Assembly: GCA_902470915.1 (NCBI GenBank)
Contig: CABRIB010000092.1
Span: forward strand, 1-7,388
DNA: 7,388 nt
Direction of reading: 5' to 3'
Source: an uncultured Collinsella sp.
GTDB lineage: Bacteria > Actinomycetota > Coriobacteriia > Coriobacteriales > Coriobacteriaceae
Position numbers and translations under genes: made by a program. Positions 1 through 6,691 of the stretch are shown here, piece after piece. The first letter of the stretch is position 1; each line of letters opens with the position of its first letter. A model generated the notes under the pieces. The model was given only the letters and a program-made list of their open reading frames with translations. It was not told where the DNA came from and searched no databases.

Positions 1-9
1 TTAAGTTTG

Positions 10-80
10 CTGCTCTACAGTCCTGCGCAAGACGGAAAGCACATTAAGTGCTTTCCTTTGCGTGCGGAACTCGCGATAAA
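10..80 (+). repeat. 71-base hairpin repeat, copy 1
   Basis: Matches the reverse complement of 291-361 at 62 of 71 positions. The core stem is GGAAAGCAC (34-42), loop ATTAA (43-47) and GTGCTTTCC (48-56), followed by TTTGCG. An outer, interrupted stem pairs CGCAA (26-30) with TTGCG (58-62) and TCC (21-23) with GGA (66-68). It could be a REP-like intergenic element or a weak plus-strand terminator for a gene left of the window. Confidence 0.75.
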
Positions 81-131
81 GTTCATATGCGCCGCCCGGC
101 TCCCGCGGCTCTCAGGGGCTCCCATCCCAAA

Positions 132-150
132 TGCGGAGCAAAGCTCCGCA
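132..150. repeat. Short perfect hairpin, possible plus-strand terminator
   Basis: TGCGGAGC (132-139), loop AAA, GCTCCGCA (143-150). On the plus strand a T5 tract begins eight bases after the stem (158-162), further than in a standard terminator. On the minus strand only three T residues follow. Function uncertain. Confidence 0.4.
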
Positions 151-260
151 CGCCAACTTTTTCTTTCAACTAAAGAACGCCGGAAATTCGACACTGGCTT
201 GTTAACTTTGCTGGACGTTGTCGACGCCAAACCAGCTCAGAAGCTATATCGACACAGAAA

Positions 261-395
261 GGTCCCCGGACGGAGGGGCCGGATATAAGGTTTATCGCGA
301 GTTCCGCACGCAAAGAAGGCCACTTAATGTGGCCTTCGTCTTGCGCAGAACTGTAGAGCAGGAAACCTTATATCCGGCCCCTCCGTCCGGGGACC
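261..395. repeat. 33-base perfect inverted repeat enclosing hairpin copy 2
   Basis: Arm 261-293 is exactly complementary, in reverse, to arm 363-395. The arms begin GGTCCCCGGACGG and end ATATAAGGTTT. The 69-base interior is almost wholly repeat copy 2 and itself folds. Each arm can also form a small hairpin (CCCC 264-267 with GGGG 275-278). No target-site duplication is visible (CAGAAA on the left, GCGCCG on the right). Options are a small MITE-like element, a composite REP pair, or a long transcript-end structure. Confidence 0.8.
291..361 (-). repeat. 71-base hairpin repeat, copy 2 (inverted)
   Basis: Reverse-complement copy of 10-80. On the plus strand the stem is GAAGGCCAC (315-323), loop TTAAT (324-328) and GTGGCCTTC (329-337); read on the minus strand the stem is followed by TTTGCG. 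Eight of the nine differences from copy 1 are four paired, compensatory changes in the stem. It ends 46 bases after the tsaD stop and is the best-placed candidate for the operon's terminator, though its T run has only three bases. Confidence 0.75.
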
Positions 396-407
396 GCGCC
401 GTACCAG

Positions 408-2792
408 CTACAGCGTCATGTTCGGATCGGCGTCGACGTCGAACGGCGAGATTTCACCTCGGTCGAATTTACGGCGGGCGACCGCCGCGATCATGGCTGC
501 GTTATCGGTACAGGCAGACAAGGGCGGCACCGTTACGCGAATCCCCTGACGTCCAAGCTTCTTGATCATCATCTCGCGCAGATGCGGGTTGGCCGAGACG
601 CCGCCGCCGATGCAGTATTCCTTACATCCGGTAGCGTGCAATGCGTTTTTGGCCTTCTTGTACTGCACGTCAAAGACAGCCGCCTCAAACGAAGCCGCCA
701 GATCGGGCAGGTGAATCGTGCGCCCGGCTTTGGTCTCTTGCTCGATGTAGAGCGTCACCGCCGTCTTGAGGCCCGAAAGCGAGAAACGATAGTCTCCCCT
801 GCTGTTAAGCGCGCGGGGGAAATCGATCGCGCGGGGATTGCCCGTCTCGGCCAGCTTGGAGATGATGGGGCCACCGGGATAGCCCAGACCCAACGCCTTG
901 GCTACCTTGTCGAAGGCCTCGCCCACAGCATCATCGAGTGTCTCACCAAGTACCTCGTAGTCGCCCCATGCCTTCACGTGCACGAGCATGGTGTGCCCGC
1001 CCGAGACAAGCGTGAAGATGAACGGCGGCTTGAGGTCGGGCTGCGCTAGCAAGTTGGCAAACAGGTGCCCCTCCAGATGGTTGACGCACACGAGCGGCTT
1101 GCCGGCAGCGTAGGCAAAGCCTTTGGCGAAGGCGACGCCAACCACGAGCGCGCCCACCAGGCCCGGACCCTGTGTCACGCCCACGGCGGCAAGCTCGCTG
1201 GGGGCAATGGCTCCACCCTCAAGACCAAGCGATGCTGCGGCATCCTCGAGCGCCGCATCCACGACACTCACAATCACCTCAACGTGTTTGCGCGAGGCGA
1301 TCTCGGGCACCACGCCGCCAAAACGGGCATGGAAATCAATCTGCGTCGACACCTGGTTGGCCAGCATATTGCCATCCGCATCGATAATCGCCACGGCCGT
1401 CTCGTCGCAGGAACTCTCGATAGCGAGCACTAGGCGGCGGCGTTCAATTTCGGCACGCTCCCCCTCGGAGCGCCCGGGCGCAGGCAGCGGCCATACGCGC
1501 TGCTCTGCCGCCGTCGGCTCGGGCGAAGCATTGTCGACCGGAAGCACGAGGGGCAGCGGAGCCGTCATGACGATGGCATCCTTGCCGGCACCATAGTAGC
1601 CGCGGCGACGGCCAGCCTCGGTAAAGCCCAGAGCGTTATAAAGCGCGATCGCTCCCTCGTTGCCGTCCTCGACCTCGAGCGAAGCCGTGGTGCAGCCGAG
1701 CATCTGGGCATCATAGCTCACATGCGACAGCAGCTTGCGGGCAATGCCCTCACGGCGATGTGCCGGGTCGACGGCGACATCCAGAATCTGCACATCACCG
1801 TCCACGACCATACCGCCGGCAAGGCCCAGCAGCTTGCCGTCGTCGTGTGCCACCCACCAACTACGCGGCGCAGCGACGTCCTCGCCCAGTTCGGACAGGA
1901 ACATGCCCGGCGTCCACGCCTTGTGTCCGGCACCTTCAAAGCAGGCAGCCTCTAACGCGCTCGCGCCCTCGGCATCCGCCGCGCCCATGGGACGGAACTG
2001 CAGATGACGACCGGCGAGCTCATCGGCAACGCCCGTAATTTCGCTCTGCGCACTCTCGGCAAGACCAAGACGCTTGCGCTCGTTTTCCTCGGCATCCGAA
2101 AGGCGCGTGTAAATCGGCAGGACGCGAGCCGGATCGCCGTCACCCGCAGCGTGCGCGAGCAGCAAGCCCTCGCCCGAAGGCCACCACAGGTCGCGCTCCA
2201 CGCAGCGGGCGATCTCGTCCTCACCCAGCAGCTTGCCATAGCGCACGAGACCGTCGCCGGTCAGCTGAACCTGGTCCCAGTCCGCTGCTTGGCGCCACTC
2301 ATCGAGCGCCACGGCGGCCTTGACCACGTGTTCGCGCTCAAATTGACGCTCGGGACCCTCATCGACCAGCATATACAGCGCCGGATATACCTCACCGCGC
2401 ATAGCATCGGCCAAGATACCAAGCTTGCCGCGCACGCCAGCCTTCCACGCCGTCCAAGCGCAGGCGTCGAGCGTCGACACGCCCAGCAGCGGAACATTGG
2501 CACCACGCGCGAGGCCCTTGGCAGTGGAGATGCCGATGCGCACACCCGTAAAGGACCCCGGGCCGCGGCCGACCACATAGCAACCAACATCGCTGCGATC
2601 CAGACCGGCTTGAGCCAGCACGCCATCAACGGTATTCACGAGCTCAACGTTGGCGTGACGGCGACACATGTGGTCGCCACTCACGAGCTTCGTCTCGCCC
2701 GTCTGCCCATCAATCCAGCTTGCCGCGCAGGCAAGCATGTCGGTCGAGGTATCGAGCGCCACCACCAGCGCGTTGTCGTTATGCAAGCTCAT
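408..2792 (-). CDS. tsaD: TsaB-RimI-TsaD triple fusion: t6A37 threonylcarbamoyltransferase with N-acetyltransferase domain
   Basis: One uninterrupted 794-residue ORF joins three normally separate proteins. TsaB (about 1-242), the inactive ASKHA partner of TsaD, has ALDTST (12-17) and GRGPGSFTGVRIG (75-87). RimI (about 262-415), a GNAT that acetylates the N-terminal alanine of ribosomal protein bS18, has acetyl-CoA motif RREGIA (346-351), LEVEDGNEGAIALYNALGF (372-390) and Tyr399/Tyr400. TsaD (about 453-794), the catalytic subunit moving threonylcarbamoyl from TC-AMP to tRNA A37, has ESSCDETA (459-466), metal ligands His572/His576 in NHLEGH, SGGHT (597-601), GETLDDAVGEAFDKVAK (616-632), GGGVSAN (729-735) and Asp763 in TDN. 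Linkers of about 20 and 37 residues, the second rich in Pro, Ala and Glu, separate the domains. Start at the ATG at 2792 (AGGG nine bases upstream); an in-frame TTG at 2810 has no SD. All three domains look intact. Last gene of the operon. Confidence 0.95.
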   Translation of the reverse strand: MSLHNDNALVVALDTSTDMLACAASWIDGQTGETKLVSGDHMCRRHANVELVNTVDGVLAQAGLDRSDVGCYVVGRGPGSFTGVRIGISTAKGLARGANVPLLGVSTLDACAWTAWKAGVRGKLGILADAMRGEVYPALYMLVDEGPERQFEREHVVKAAVALDEWRQAADWDQVQLTGDGLVRYGKLLGEDEIARCVERDLWWPSGEGLLLAHAAGDGDPARVLPIYTRLSDAEENERKRLGLAESAQSEITGVADELAGRHLQFRPMGAADAEGASALEAACFEGAGHKAWTPGMFLSELGEDVAAPRSWWVAHDDGKLLGLAGGMVVDGDVQILDVAVDPAHRREGIARKLLSHVSYDAQMLGCTTASLEVEDGNEGAIALYNALGFTEAGRRRGYYGAGKDAIVMTAPLPLVLPVDNASPEPTAAEQRVWPLPAPGRSEGERAEIERRRLVLAIESSCDETAVAIIDADGNMLANQVSTQIDFHARFGGVVPEIASRKHVEVIVSVVDAALEDAAASLGLEGGAIAPSELAAVGVTQGPGLVGALVVGVAFAKGFAYAAGKPLVCVNHLEGHLFANLLAQPDLKPPFIFTLVSGGHTMLVHVKAWGDYEVLGETLDDAVGEAFDKVAKALGLGYPGGPIISKLAETGNPRAIDFPRALNSRGDYRFSLSGLKTAVTLYIEQETKAGRTIHLPDLAASFEAAVFDVQYKKAKNALHATGCKEYCIGGGVSANPHLREMMIKKLGRQGIRVTVPPLSACTDNAAMIAAVARRKFDRGEISPFDVDADPNMTL

Positions 2793-3285
2793 CTTGTACA
2801 GCCCTATCAATCAAATGGGAAAGCTCCATTGCGCGGTCACCGTGCGCCTCAAGCGTTATCGTTCGCACATCGCTGTCGCCCTCATCACGCTTGAGCGTCA
2901 CCGAAAGATACTCATCCGTCAGCTCGTCCTGGAATTGTTCGCCCCATTCCAGCAGGCAAGCACCCTCATAGCCCAGCACATCGAAAATGCCCGTATCCTC
3001 GAGCTCGTAGGCATGCTCCAGGCGGTATAGATCAAAGTGAAACAGCGGAATACGGCCTTGATCGTGAACGGCCATGAGCGCAAACGTAGGGCTCGTAACC
3101 ATATGCCCATCGCCCAGCCCGCGCGAGACGCCCTTGGTAAAGTGAGTTTTGCCCACTCCCAGGCCACCGGTCAGGATGAGCACATCGCCGTCCTCAAGGC
3201 ACGGTGCAATTAGCTCGCCAAAGTACTCCGTATCGGCAGCGCAAGTCGTTTTGTAAGTACCTACCCCCAGGCGCTCCAGGGACAT
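2779..3285 (-). CDS. tsaE: tRNA t6A37 biosynthesis ATPase TsaE
   Basis: P-loop ATPase of the bacterial t6A machinery; it binds the TsaB-TsaD dimer and is needed for repeated cycles of threonylcarbamoyl transfer to A37 of ANN-decoding tRNAs. The 168-residue product has Walker A GGLGVGKT (40-47, Lys46 and Thr47), the switch segment VTSPTF (63-68), HFDLYRLE (83-90) and LLEWGEQ (111-117), which matches the family's EWP/EWxE region. The common GDLGAGKT reads GGLGVGKT here, within family variation by my recollection. Start is the ATG at 3285, with AAGGAG 5 bases upstream, 12 bases after the glycosylase stop. The 3' end overlaps the start of the TsaB-RimI-TsaD gene by 14 bases, in keeping with coupled synthesis of partner proteins. 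Length is a little above the usual ~150 residues. Confidence 0.95.
   Translation of the reverse strand: MSLERLGVGTYKTTCAADTEYFGELIAPCLEDGDVLILTGGLGVGKTHFTKGVSRGLGDGHMVTSPTFALMAVHDQGRIPLFHFDLYRLEHAYELEDTGIFDVLGYEGACLLEWGEQFQDELTDEYLSVTLKRDEGDSDVRTITLEAHGDRAMELSHLIDRAVQDELA
2802..2805 (-). promoter_or_regulatory. Weak ribosome binding site deciding the TsaB-RimI-TsaD start
   Basis: AGGG on the minus strand lies nine bases before the ATG at 2792, inside the tsaE coding sequence. The alternative TTG at 2810 would have no SD. The weak site plus the 14-base overlap with tsaE suggests that initiation is helped by ribosomes terminating on tsaE. Confidence 0.5.
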
Positions 3286-3297
3286 ATATGCTCCTTA

Positions 3298-3918
3298 TTA
3301 TTCCGAGGCGTCCTCTGGTGCGGGATGTCGCTCCAGATAATCGCCCAGCATCTTAAAGTCTTCCTCCAGCAGCTCCTGCCACGCCGGATTGCGCAGCGCT
3401 GCTGCCGGATGGAACGTGGGCATTACTACAAAATGCCCCATCTGGTGGAACCTGCCGCGCAGCTTAGTAATGCCAATCTCGGTCTTAAGCACAAAGTGCG
3501 TCGCGGGGTTGCCGAGCGTCACGATAATATCGGGCCAGATGCTTCGAATCTGCTCACGCAAAAACGGCGAGCAAGCCAGCACTTCCTCGGGACGTGGATT
3601 GCGGTTTCCCGGCGGGCGACACTTAAGCACGTTGGCAATGTAGACGTCTTCGCGTTTGAGCCCCGCCAGCGACAAAATGCCGTTGAGGTCCTCGCCTGCC
3701 GCCCCCACAAAGGGCTCGCCCTGCAAATCCTCATTGCGGCCCGGCGCCTCACCAATAAACATCACGCGAGCGCGGGGGTTTCCCACGCCAAACACGATAT
3801 TGTGACGCGACTGGTAGAGCTGGCAGAGGTGACAATCGCCCAGAACGGCCTCAATTTCCTCGAGTGCGACCTCACGTGGTGCCTGATGGGTATGGCCGGG
3901 GATGTGCATGACGCCCAT
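3298..3918 (-). CDS. Family 4 uracil-DNA glycosylase (4Fe-4S)
   Basis: Excises uracil from DNA to start base-excision repair of deaminated cytosine. The 206-residue product has the family 4 active-site motif GEAPGRNED (56-64) followed by GEPFVGAAG (67-75), and the late motif TFHPAAALRNP. Family 4 motif A is GEAPG, whereas family 5 enzymes usually have G[LF]AP[GA]. Four cysteines in the expected pattern could bind a 4Fe-4S cluster: Cys29 and Cys32 (CHLC), Cys100 (KCRPPGNRNP) and Cys116. The ATG at 3918 is chosen because TAGGAG lies 5 bases upstream, overlapping the alr stop; a second ATG three codons on (3909) lacks this. It sits 8 bases after alr and 12 before tsaE, interrupting the usual alr-tsaE neighbourhood. 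It ends in a tandem TAATAA. Older annotations may call such proteins a phage SPO1 DNA-polymerase-related protein. Confidence 0.92.
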   Translation of the reverse strand: MGVMHIPGHTHQAPREVALEEIEAVLGDCHLCQLYQSRHNIVFGVGNPRARVMFIGEAPGRNEDLQGEPFVGAAGEDLNGILSLAGLKREDVYIANVLKCRPPGNRNPRPEEVLACSPFLREQIRSIWPDIIVTLGNPATHFVLKTEIGITKLRGRFHQMGHFVVMPTFHPAAALRNPAWQELLEEDFKMLGDYLERHPAPEDASE

Positions 3919-3926
3919 AGCGGCTC

Positions 3927-5072
3927 CTACACGTAGACCTTGTCGAGACGCATGCCAAAGCCGCAGGCGACCTCGTAGTTAATCGTTCCGCGCAGTCGGG
4001 CCATCTCGTCCATAGTGATCTCGGCATCGCCATCGCGGCCGACAATGATCATCTCGTCACCATACTCGGCCTCGGGAATCTCGTGTGCCGGGTTGGACTG
4101 AATGGCGACCATAAACTGGTCCATGCAGATATTGCCAACCTGATGCACACGCTCGCCGCGATACAGCACATCCATACGATTGGAAAGCGTACGCGATAGG
4201 CCATCGGCATAACCGATCGGCAGCGTGCAGATCTGAACGCGCGTACGCGGTACGCGGTAGGTAAAACCGTAGCCCACGCCCTCACCCATCGCAGGGTGTG
4301 CCACGCGCGTCACGCGCGCATGGACGCTCATAACGGGATCAAGCTGCATCACGCGGCCACTCAGCTCGCACGGCTGCATGCCATACAAGCCAACGCCGGC
4401 GCGAATCATATCAAAATGCATCGAGGGGTCGAGCATCGAGGACGGCGTGTTGGCGCAGTGCACGATACCGCACTCAAAACCCGCATCTTTAATGGCCTGA
4501 ACGGCCTCGGTAAAGCGCTGACACTGCAGCTTGTAGTCCCAGCCCGAAGGTTCATCGGCCGTGGCGAAGTGCGTAAATACGCCGTCGCACTGAATACCGC
4601 GATGGAAATATATACCACGGACAAAGTCGAGCACCTGCGTGTAGTGAACGCCGATACGATTCATGCCCGTCTCGATGGCGAGATGATACTTGCCCACTTT
4701 GCCCGCCGCGACGGCACATTCGCCATACGCAAGAGCAAAGTCAGACGTATAGACCGAGGGCATGATATCAAACTCGAGCAACGTCGGAATGGCCTCGATA
4801 GGCGGCTCGCTTAGGATGAGGATGGGTTTCGTTATCCCGCCCTGTCGGAGCTCAACGCCCTCGTTAACCGTCGCCACGGCAAACATGTCGGCACCGGCCG
4901 AATACATGATCTTGGCGCACTCAACAGCTCCATGACCATAAGCATCGGCCTTGACCACGCAGCACAGGCGCTGACGTGGATTCAGCAAGTTCTTATAGGC
5001 CCTCGTGTTGCGACGGAGCGCCCCGCGGTCGATCTCGACCCAGGACCAGCGCGTCAAATCGGCTTTATTCAT
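3927..5072 (-). CDS. alr: Alanine racemase (PLP-dependent)
   Basis: Interconverts L- and D-alanine, supplying D-Ala for the peptidoglycan stem peptide; a cytosolic fold III PLP enzyme, normally a homodimer. The 381-residue product has the PLP-lysine motif KADAYGHG (41-48, Lys41), MNRIG (137-141), the second catalytic residue Tyr268 in GVGYGFTYR (265-273), PIGYADG (285-291) and GNICMDQFMV (313-322). The N-terminal TIM-barrel domain and C-terminal beta domain are both complete and the length is typical. The ATG at 5072 is two bases after the nnr stop. Its upstream sequence has only a poor SD (GGATGA), unlike most genes here, so translation probably depends on ribosomes finishing nnr. Whether this is the biosynthetic or only racemase of the cell cannot be told, but its housekeeping setting suggests the biosynthetic one. 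Confidence 0.96.
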   Translation of the reverse strand: MNKADLTRWSWVEIDRGALRRNTRAYKNLLNPRQRLCCVVKADAYGHGAVECAKIMYSAGADMFAVATVNEGVELRQGGITKPILILSEPPIEAIPTLLEFDIMPSVYTSDFALAYGECAVAAGKVGKYHLAIETGMNRIGVHYTQVLDFVRGIYFHRGIQCDGVFTHFATADEPSGWDYKLQCQRFTEAVQAIKDAGFECGIVHCANTPSSMLDPSMHFDMIRAGVGLYGMQPCELSGRVMQLDPVMSVHARVTRVAHPAMGEGVGYGFTYRVPRTRVQICTLPIGYADGLSRTLSNRMDVLYRGERVHQVGNICMDQFMVAIQSNPAHEIPEAEYGDEMIIVGRDGDAEITMDEMARLRGTINYEVACGFGMRLDKVYV

Positions 5073-5074
5073 GA

Positions 5075-6691
5075 TTAGTCATCCGACCCTTCGTCCATGA
5101 TTCCCAGATCTTCGAGCGCATCCTTTGCCGCCAGTTCCATGGCAGGACCGATCAAGTCGATAAGATCGGTCGCGATGACGCTCTTCTCACCATACTCCGT
5201 CGCCGCAGCAAAACCGGCGTAGCTGTGAAGTGCGACGGCGTACGAATACAGCAACTCCCAACGATCCATCTCGTCGCGCATGGTGGCAAGCGTGCCGGCC
5301 AAAATACCCGCGAGAACATCACCCGAACCGGCAGTTGCCAGAGAAGCCGGACCCGAGAGCGGCAGCAGCACACGCTCAACGCCACAGATAGCCGTCGTCG
5401 GCCCCTTGGCAATGACCACCAGATTGTCGGAGCCTGCAGCCCAGACAACCTTCTGCGCGGCCGCAATCGCGGTACCAAGGTCGTTCACCTCGTCGCCGGC
5501 AACCAGACGCGAAAGCTCACGATAGTGCGGCGTCATAACCAACGGCTGCTCGCGACGATACATCTCGGGATTACTATCAATACCGTCAATGGCAATCTTA
5601 GCAAGGCAGTTGAGTGCATCGGCGTCCAAGATAAGCGGCACATCAAGCTCGAGCAAGCCCGAAACCACCTGCATAGCGCCGGCAGATGTCGTCATACCGG
5701 GACCGCACAGTACACAGCTGTACTTCATTGCAATCTCGCACACCGTCATGCGCGCAGCGGCGCCAAAGGAGCCGCGGGAATCAGACGGAATAGCAAAGAC
5801 GGGAATCGAAGGAAGTGCCATGCGAATAAGATTGGCGCAGGCGTCAGGAGCCGCGGCTGCCACGTAACCAGCACCCGCGCGAGCTGCAGACTTGGCCGCC
5901 ATAATGGCAGCACCAGGATATTGCGCAGATCCGGCGACAATAAGCACAGAGCCACGGGAATACTTATCGATATTCGTAGGTAGTGGAGCAAAGTAATCAA
6001 CTAAGTCACCGGGCTCGACAATCTCGGCGGCGTGGTCGACATCATCGATGACCTCGTCAAGACGGTCGTAAAGATTGCCGCAGATCAAATCGCCAGCATA
6101 CTCAGGGCCATCAGCGCTATACAGACCAATCTTGGGCGCAATCATCGTCACCGTATGCTCGGCACGAATGCAGTCGTCATCAACAACGCCCGTCTCGGCA
6201 TTCAGGCCCGAGGGGACATCAATGGATACGACACAATCGGCGCATTCATTGACCGTAGGAATCCAGATGGAGAACGGCGCACGCAGATTCCCGTGGAAAC
6301 CGGTACCAAAAATGGCATCAACAACAACATCGGCCTTATCGATCAAAACCTCGAGTTCGTCACGCGAGGGGCCGACACAAACGTGCACATCGCGGCCGGC
6401 AGTACGACGAGCAACATGACGTGCCAGAGCAGCAGGAATCTCATCCGGCTCAACCGGAGAAACGATATCGACGTCCACACCCTTATGGCTCAGAATATCG
6501 GCGGCAACCCAACCGTCGCCGCCATTATTACCAAAACCGACCAGAACGAGAACCCGATCGGGATTGAGCTTCAAGACCTCGTTGGCGGCAAACTCACCCG
6601 CTAGCTCCATAAGCTCGGCCTTCGAAGTCCCTTCGCGTTCGATGATGTCCTCGAGACGAACGACTTCTTCGGTACTCAAAACCGGTTTCAT
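5075..6691 (-). CDS. nnr: Bifunctional NAD(P)H-hydrate repair enzyme (epimerase + ADP-dependent dehydratase)
   Basis: Repairs NAD(P)H damaged by hydration: the N-terminal YjeF_N (NnrE) domain interconverts R- and S-NAD(P)HX, and the C-terminal ribokinase-like (NnrD) domain dehydrates S-NAD(P)HX at the expense of ADP. In the 538-residue product the epimerase half (about 1-225) shows GFGNNGGDG (52-60), DAIFGTG (125-131) and SIDVPSGLNAETG (156-168). The dehydratase half (about 240-525) shows SRGSVLIVAGS (245-255), LDADALN (355-361), TPHYREL (387-393) and ATAGSGDVLAG (452-462), with the probable catalytic Asp458. Both halves are intact and the length is normal for the fused form, so this is not a lone NnrD. 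Start is the ATG at 6691, directly after the acpS stop, with AGGAG 5 bases upstream inside acpS; coupling is likely. Stops with TAA two bases before alr. Confidence 0.95.
   Translation of the reverse strand: MKPVLSTEEVVRLEDIIEREGTSKAELMELAGEFAANEVLKLNPDRVLVLVGFGNNGGDGWVAADILSHKGVDVDIVSPVEPDEIPAALARHVARRTAGRDVHVCVGPSRDELEVLIDKADVVVDAIFGTGFHGNLRAPFSIWIPTVNECADCVVSIDVPSGLNAETGVVDDDCIRAEHTVTMIAPKIGLYSADGPEYAGDLICGNLYDRLDEVIDDVDHAAEIVEPGDLVDYFAPLPTNIDKYSRGSVLIVAGSAQYPGAAIMAAKSAARAGAGYVAAAAPDACANLIRMALPSIPVFAIPSDSRGSFGAAARMTVCEIAMKYSCVLCGPGMTTSAGAMQVVSGLLELDVPLILDADALNCLAKIAIDGIDSNPEMYRREQPLVMTPHYRELSRLVAGDEVNDLGTAIAAAQKVVWAAGSDNLVVIAKGPTTAICGVERVLLPLSGPASLATAGSGDVLAGILAGTLATMRDEMDRWELLYSYAVALHSYAGFAAATEYGEKSVIATDLIDLIGPAMELAAKDALEDLGIMDEGSDD

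Larger units (their letters stand above)
1..407. other. Gene-free, hairpin-rich region downstream of tsaD
   Basis: No ORF here has a recognisable motif and a supported start; open frames on both strands run through the repeats. The content is structural: two inverted copies of a 71-base repeat (10-80 and 291-361), a 33-base perfect inverted repeat around the second copy (261-293 and 363-395), and a small hairpin (132-150). Between 151 and 260 I see nothing beyond a T5 tract at 158-162. No strong canonical terminator follows the tsaD TAG stop. Confidence 0.7.

Noticed and set aside
7..288. A 93-codon plus-strand open frame in the left gene-free region.
   Set aside because: It runs through structural repeats, has no SD or recognisable motif, and its sequence is explained by the hairpins.
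10..361. CRISPR-like repeats.
   Set aside because: Only two copies, in opposite orientation, with unequal surroundings and no regular spacers.
261..395. Invertible promoter switch (inverton).
   Set aside because: The interior is itself nearly palindromic and shows no clear promoter, and no recombinase gene is in the window; inversion would change little.
2793..2810. Longer TsaB-RimI-TsaD starting at TTG 2810 (six extra residues).
   Set aside because: TTG is a rare start and has no SD upstream; the ATG at 2792 has AGGG nine bases before it and gives a normal TsaB N-terminus.
2004..2894. A 296-codon plus-strand open frame opposite the TsaB and TsaE genes.
   Set aside because: It is antisense to genes with clear motifs, lacks any recognisable domain, and such frames are expected opposite high-GC coding sequence.
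5225..5983. A 252-codon plus-strand open frame opposite nnr.
   Set aside because: Fully inside the conserved NnrD domain on the other strand; Arg/His-rich composition typical of an antisense shadow.
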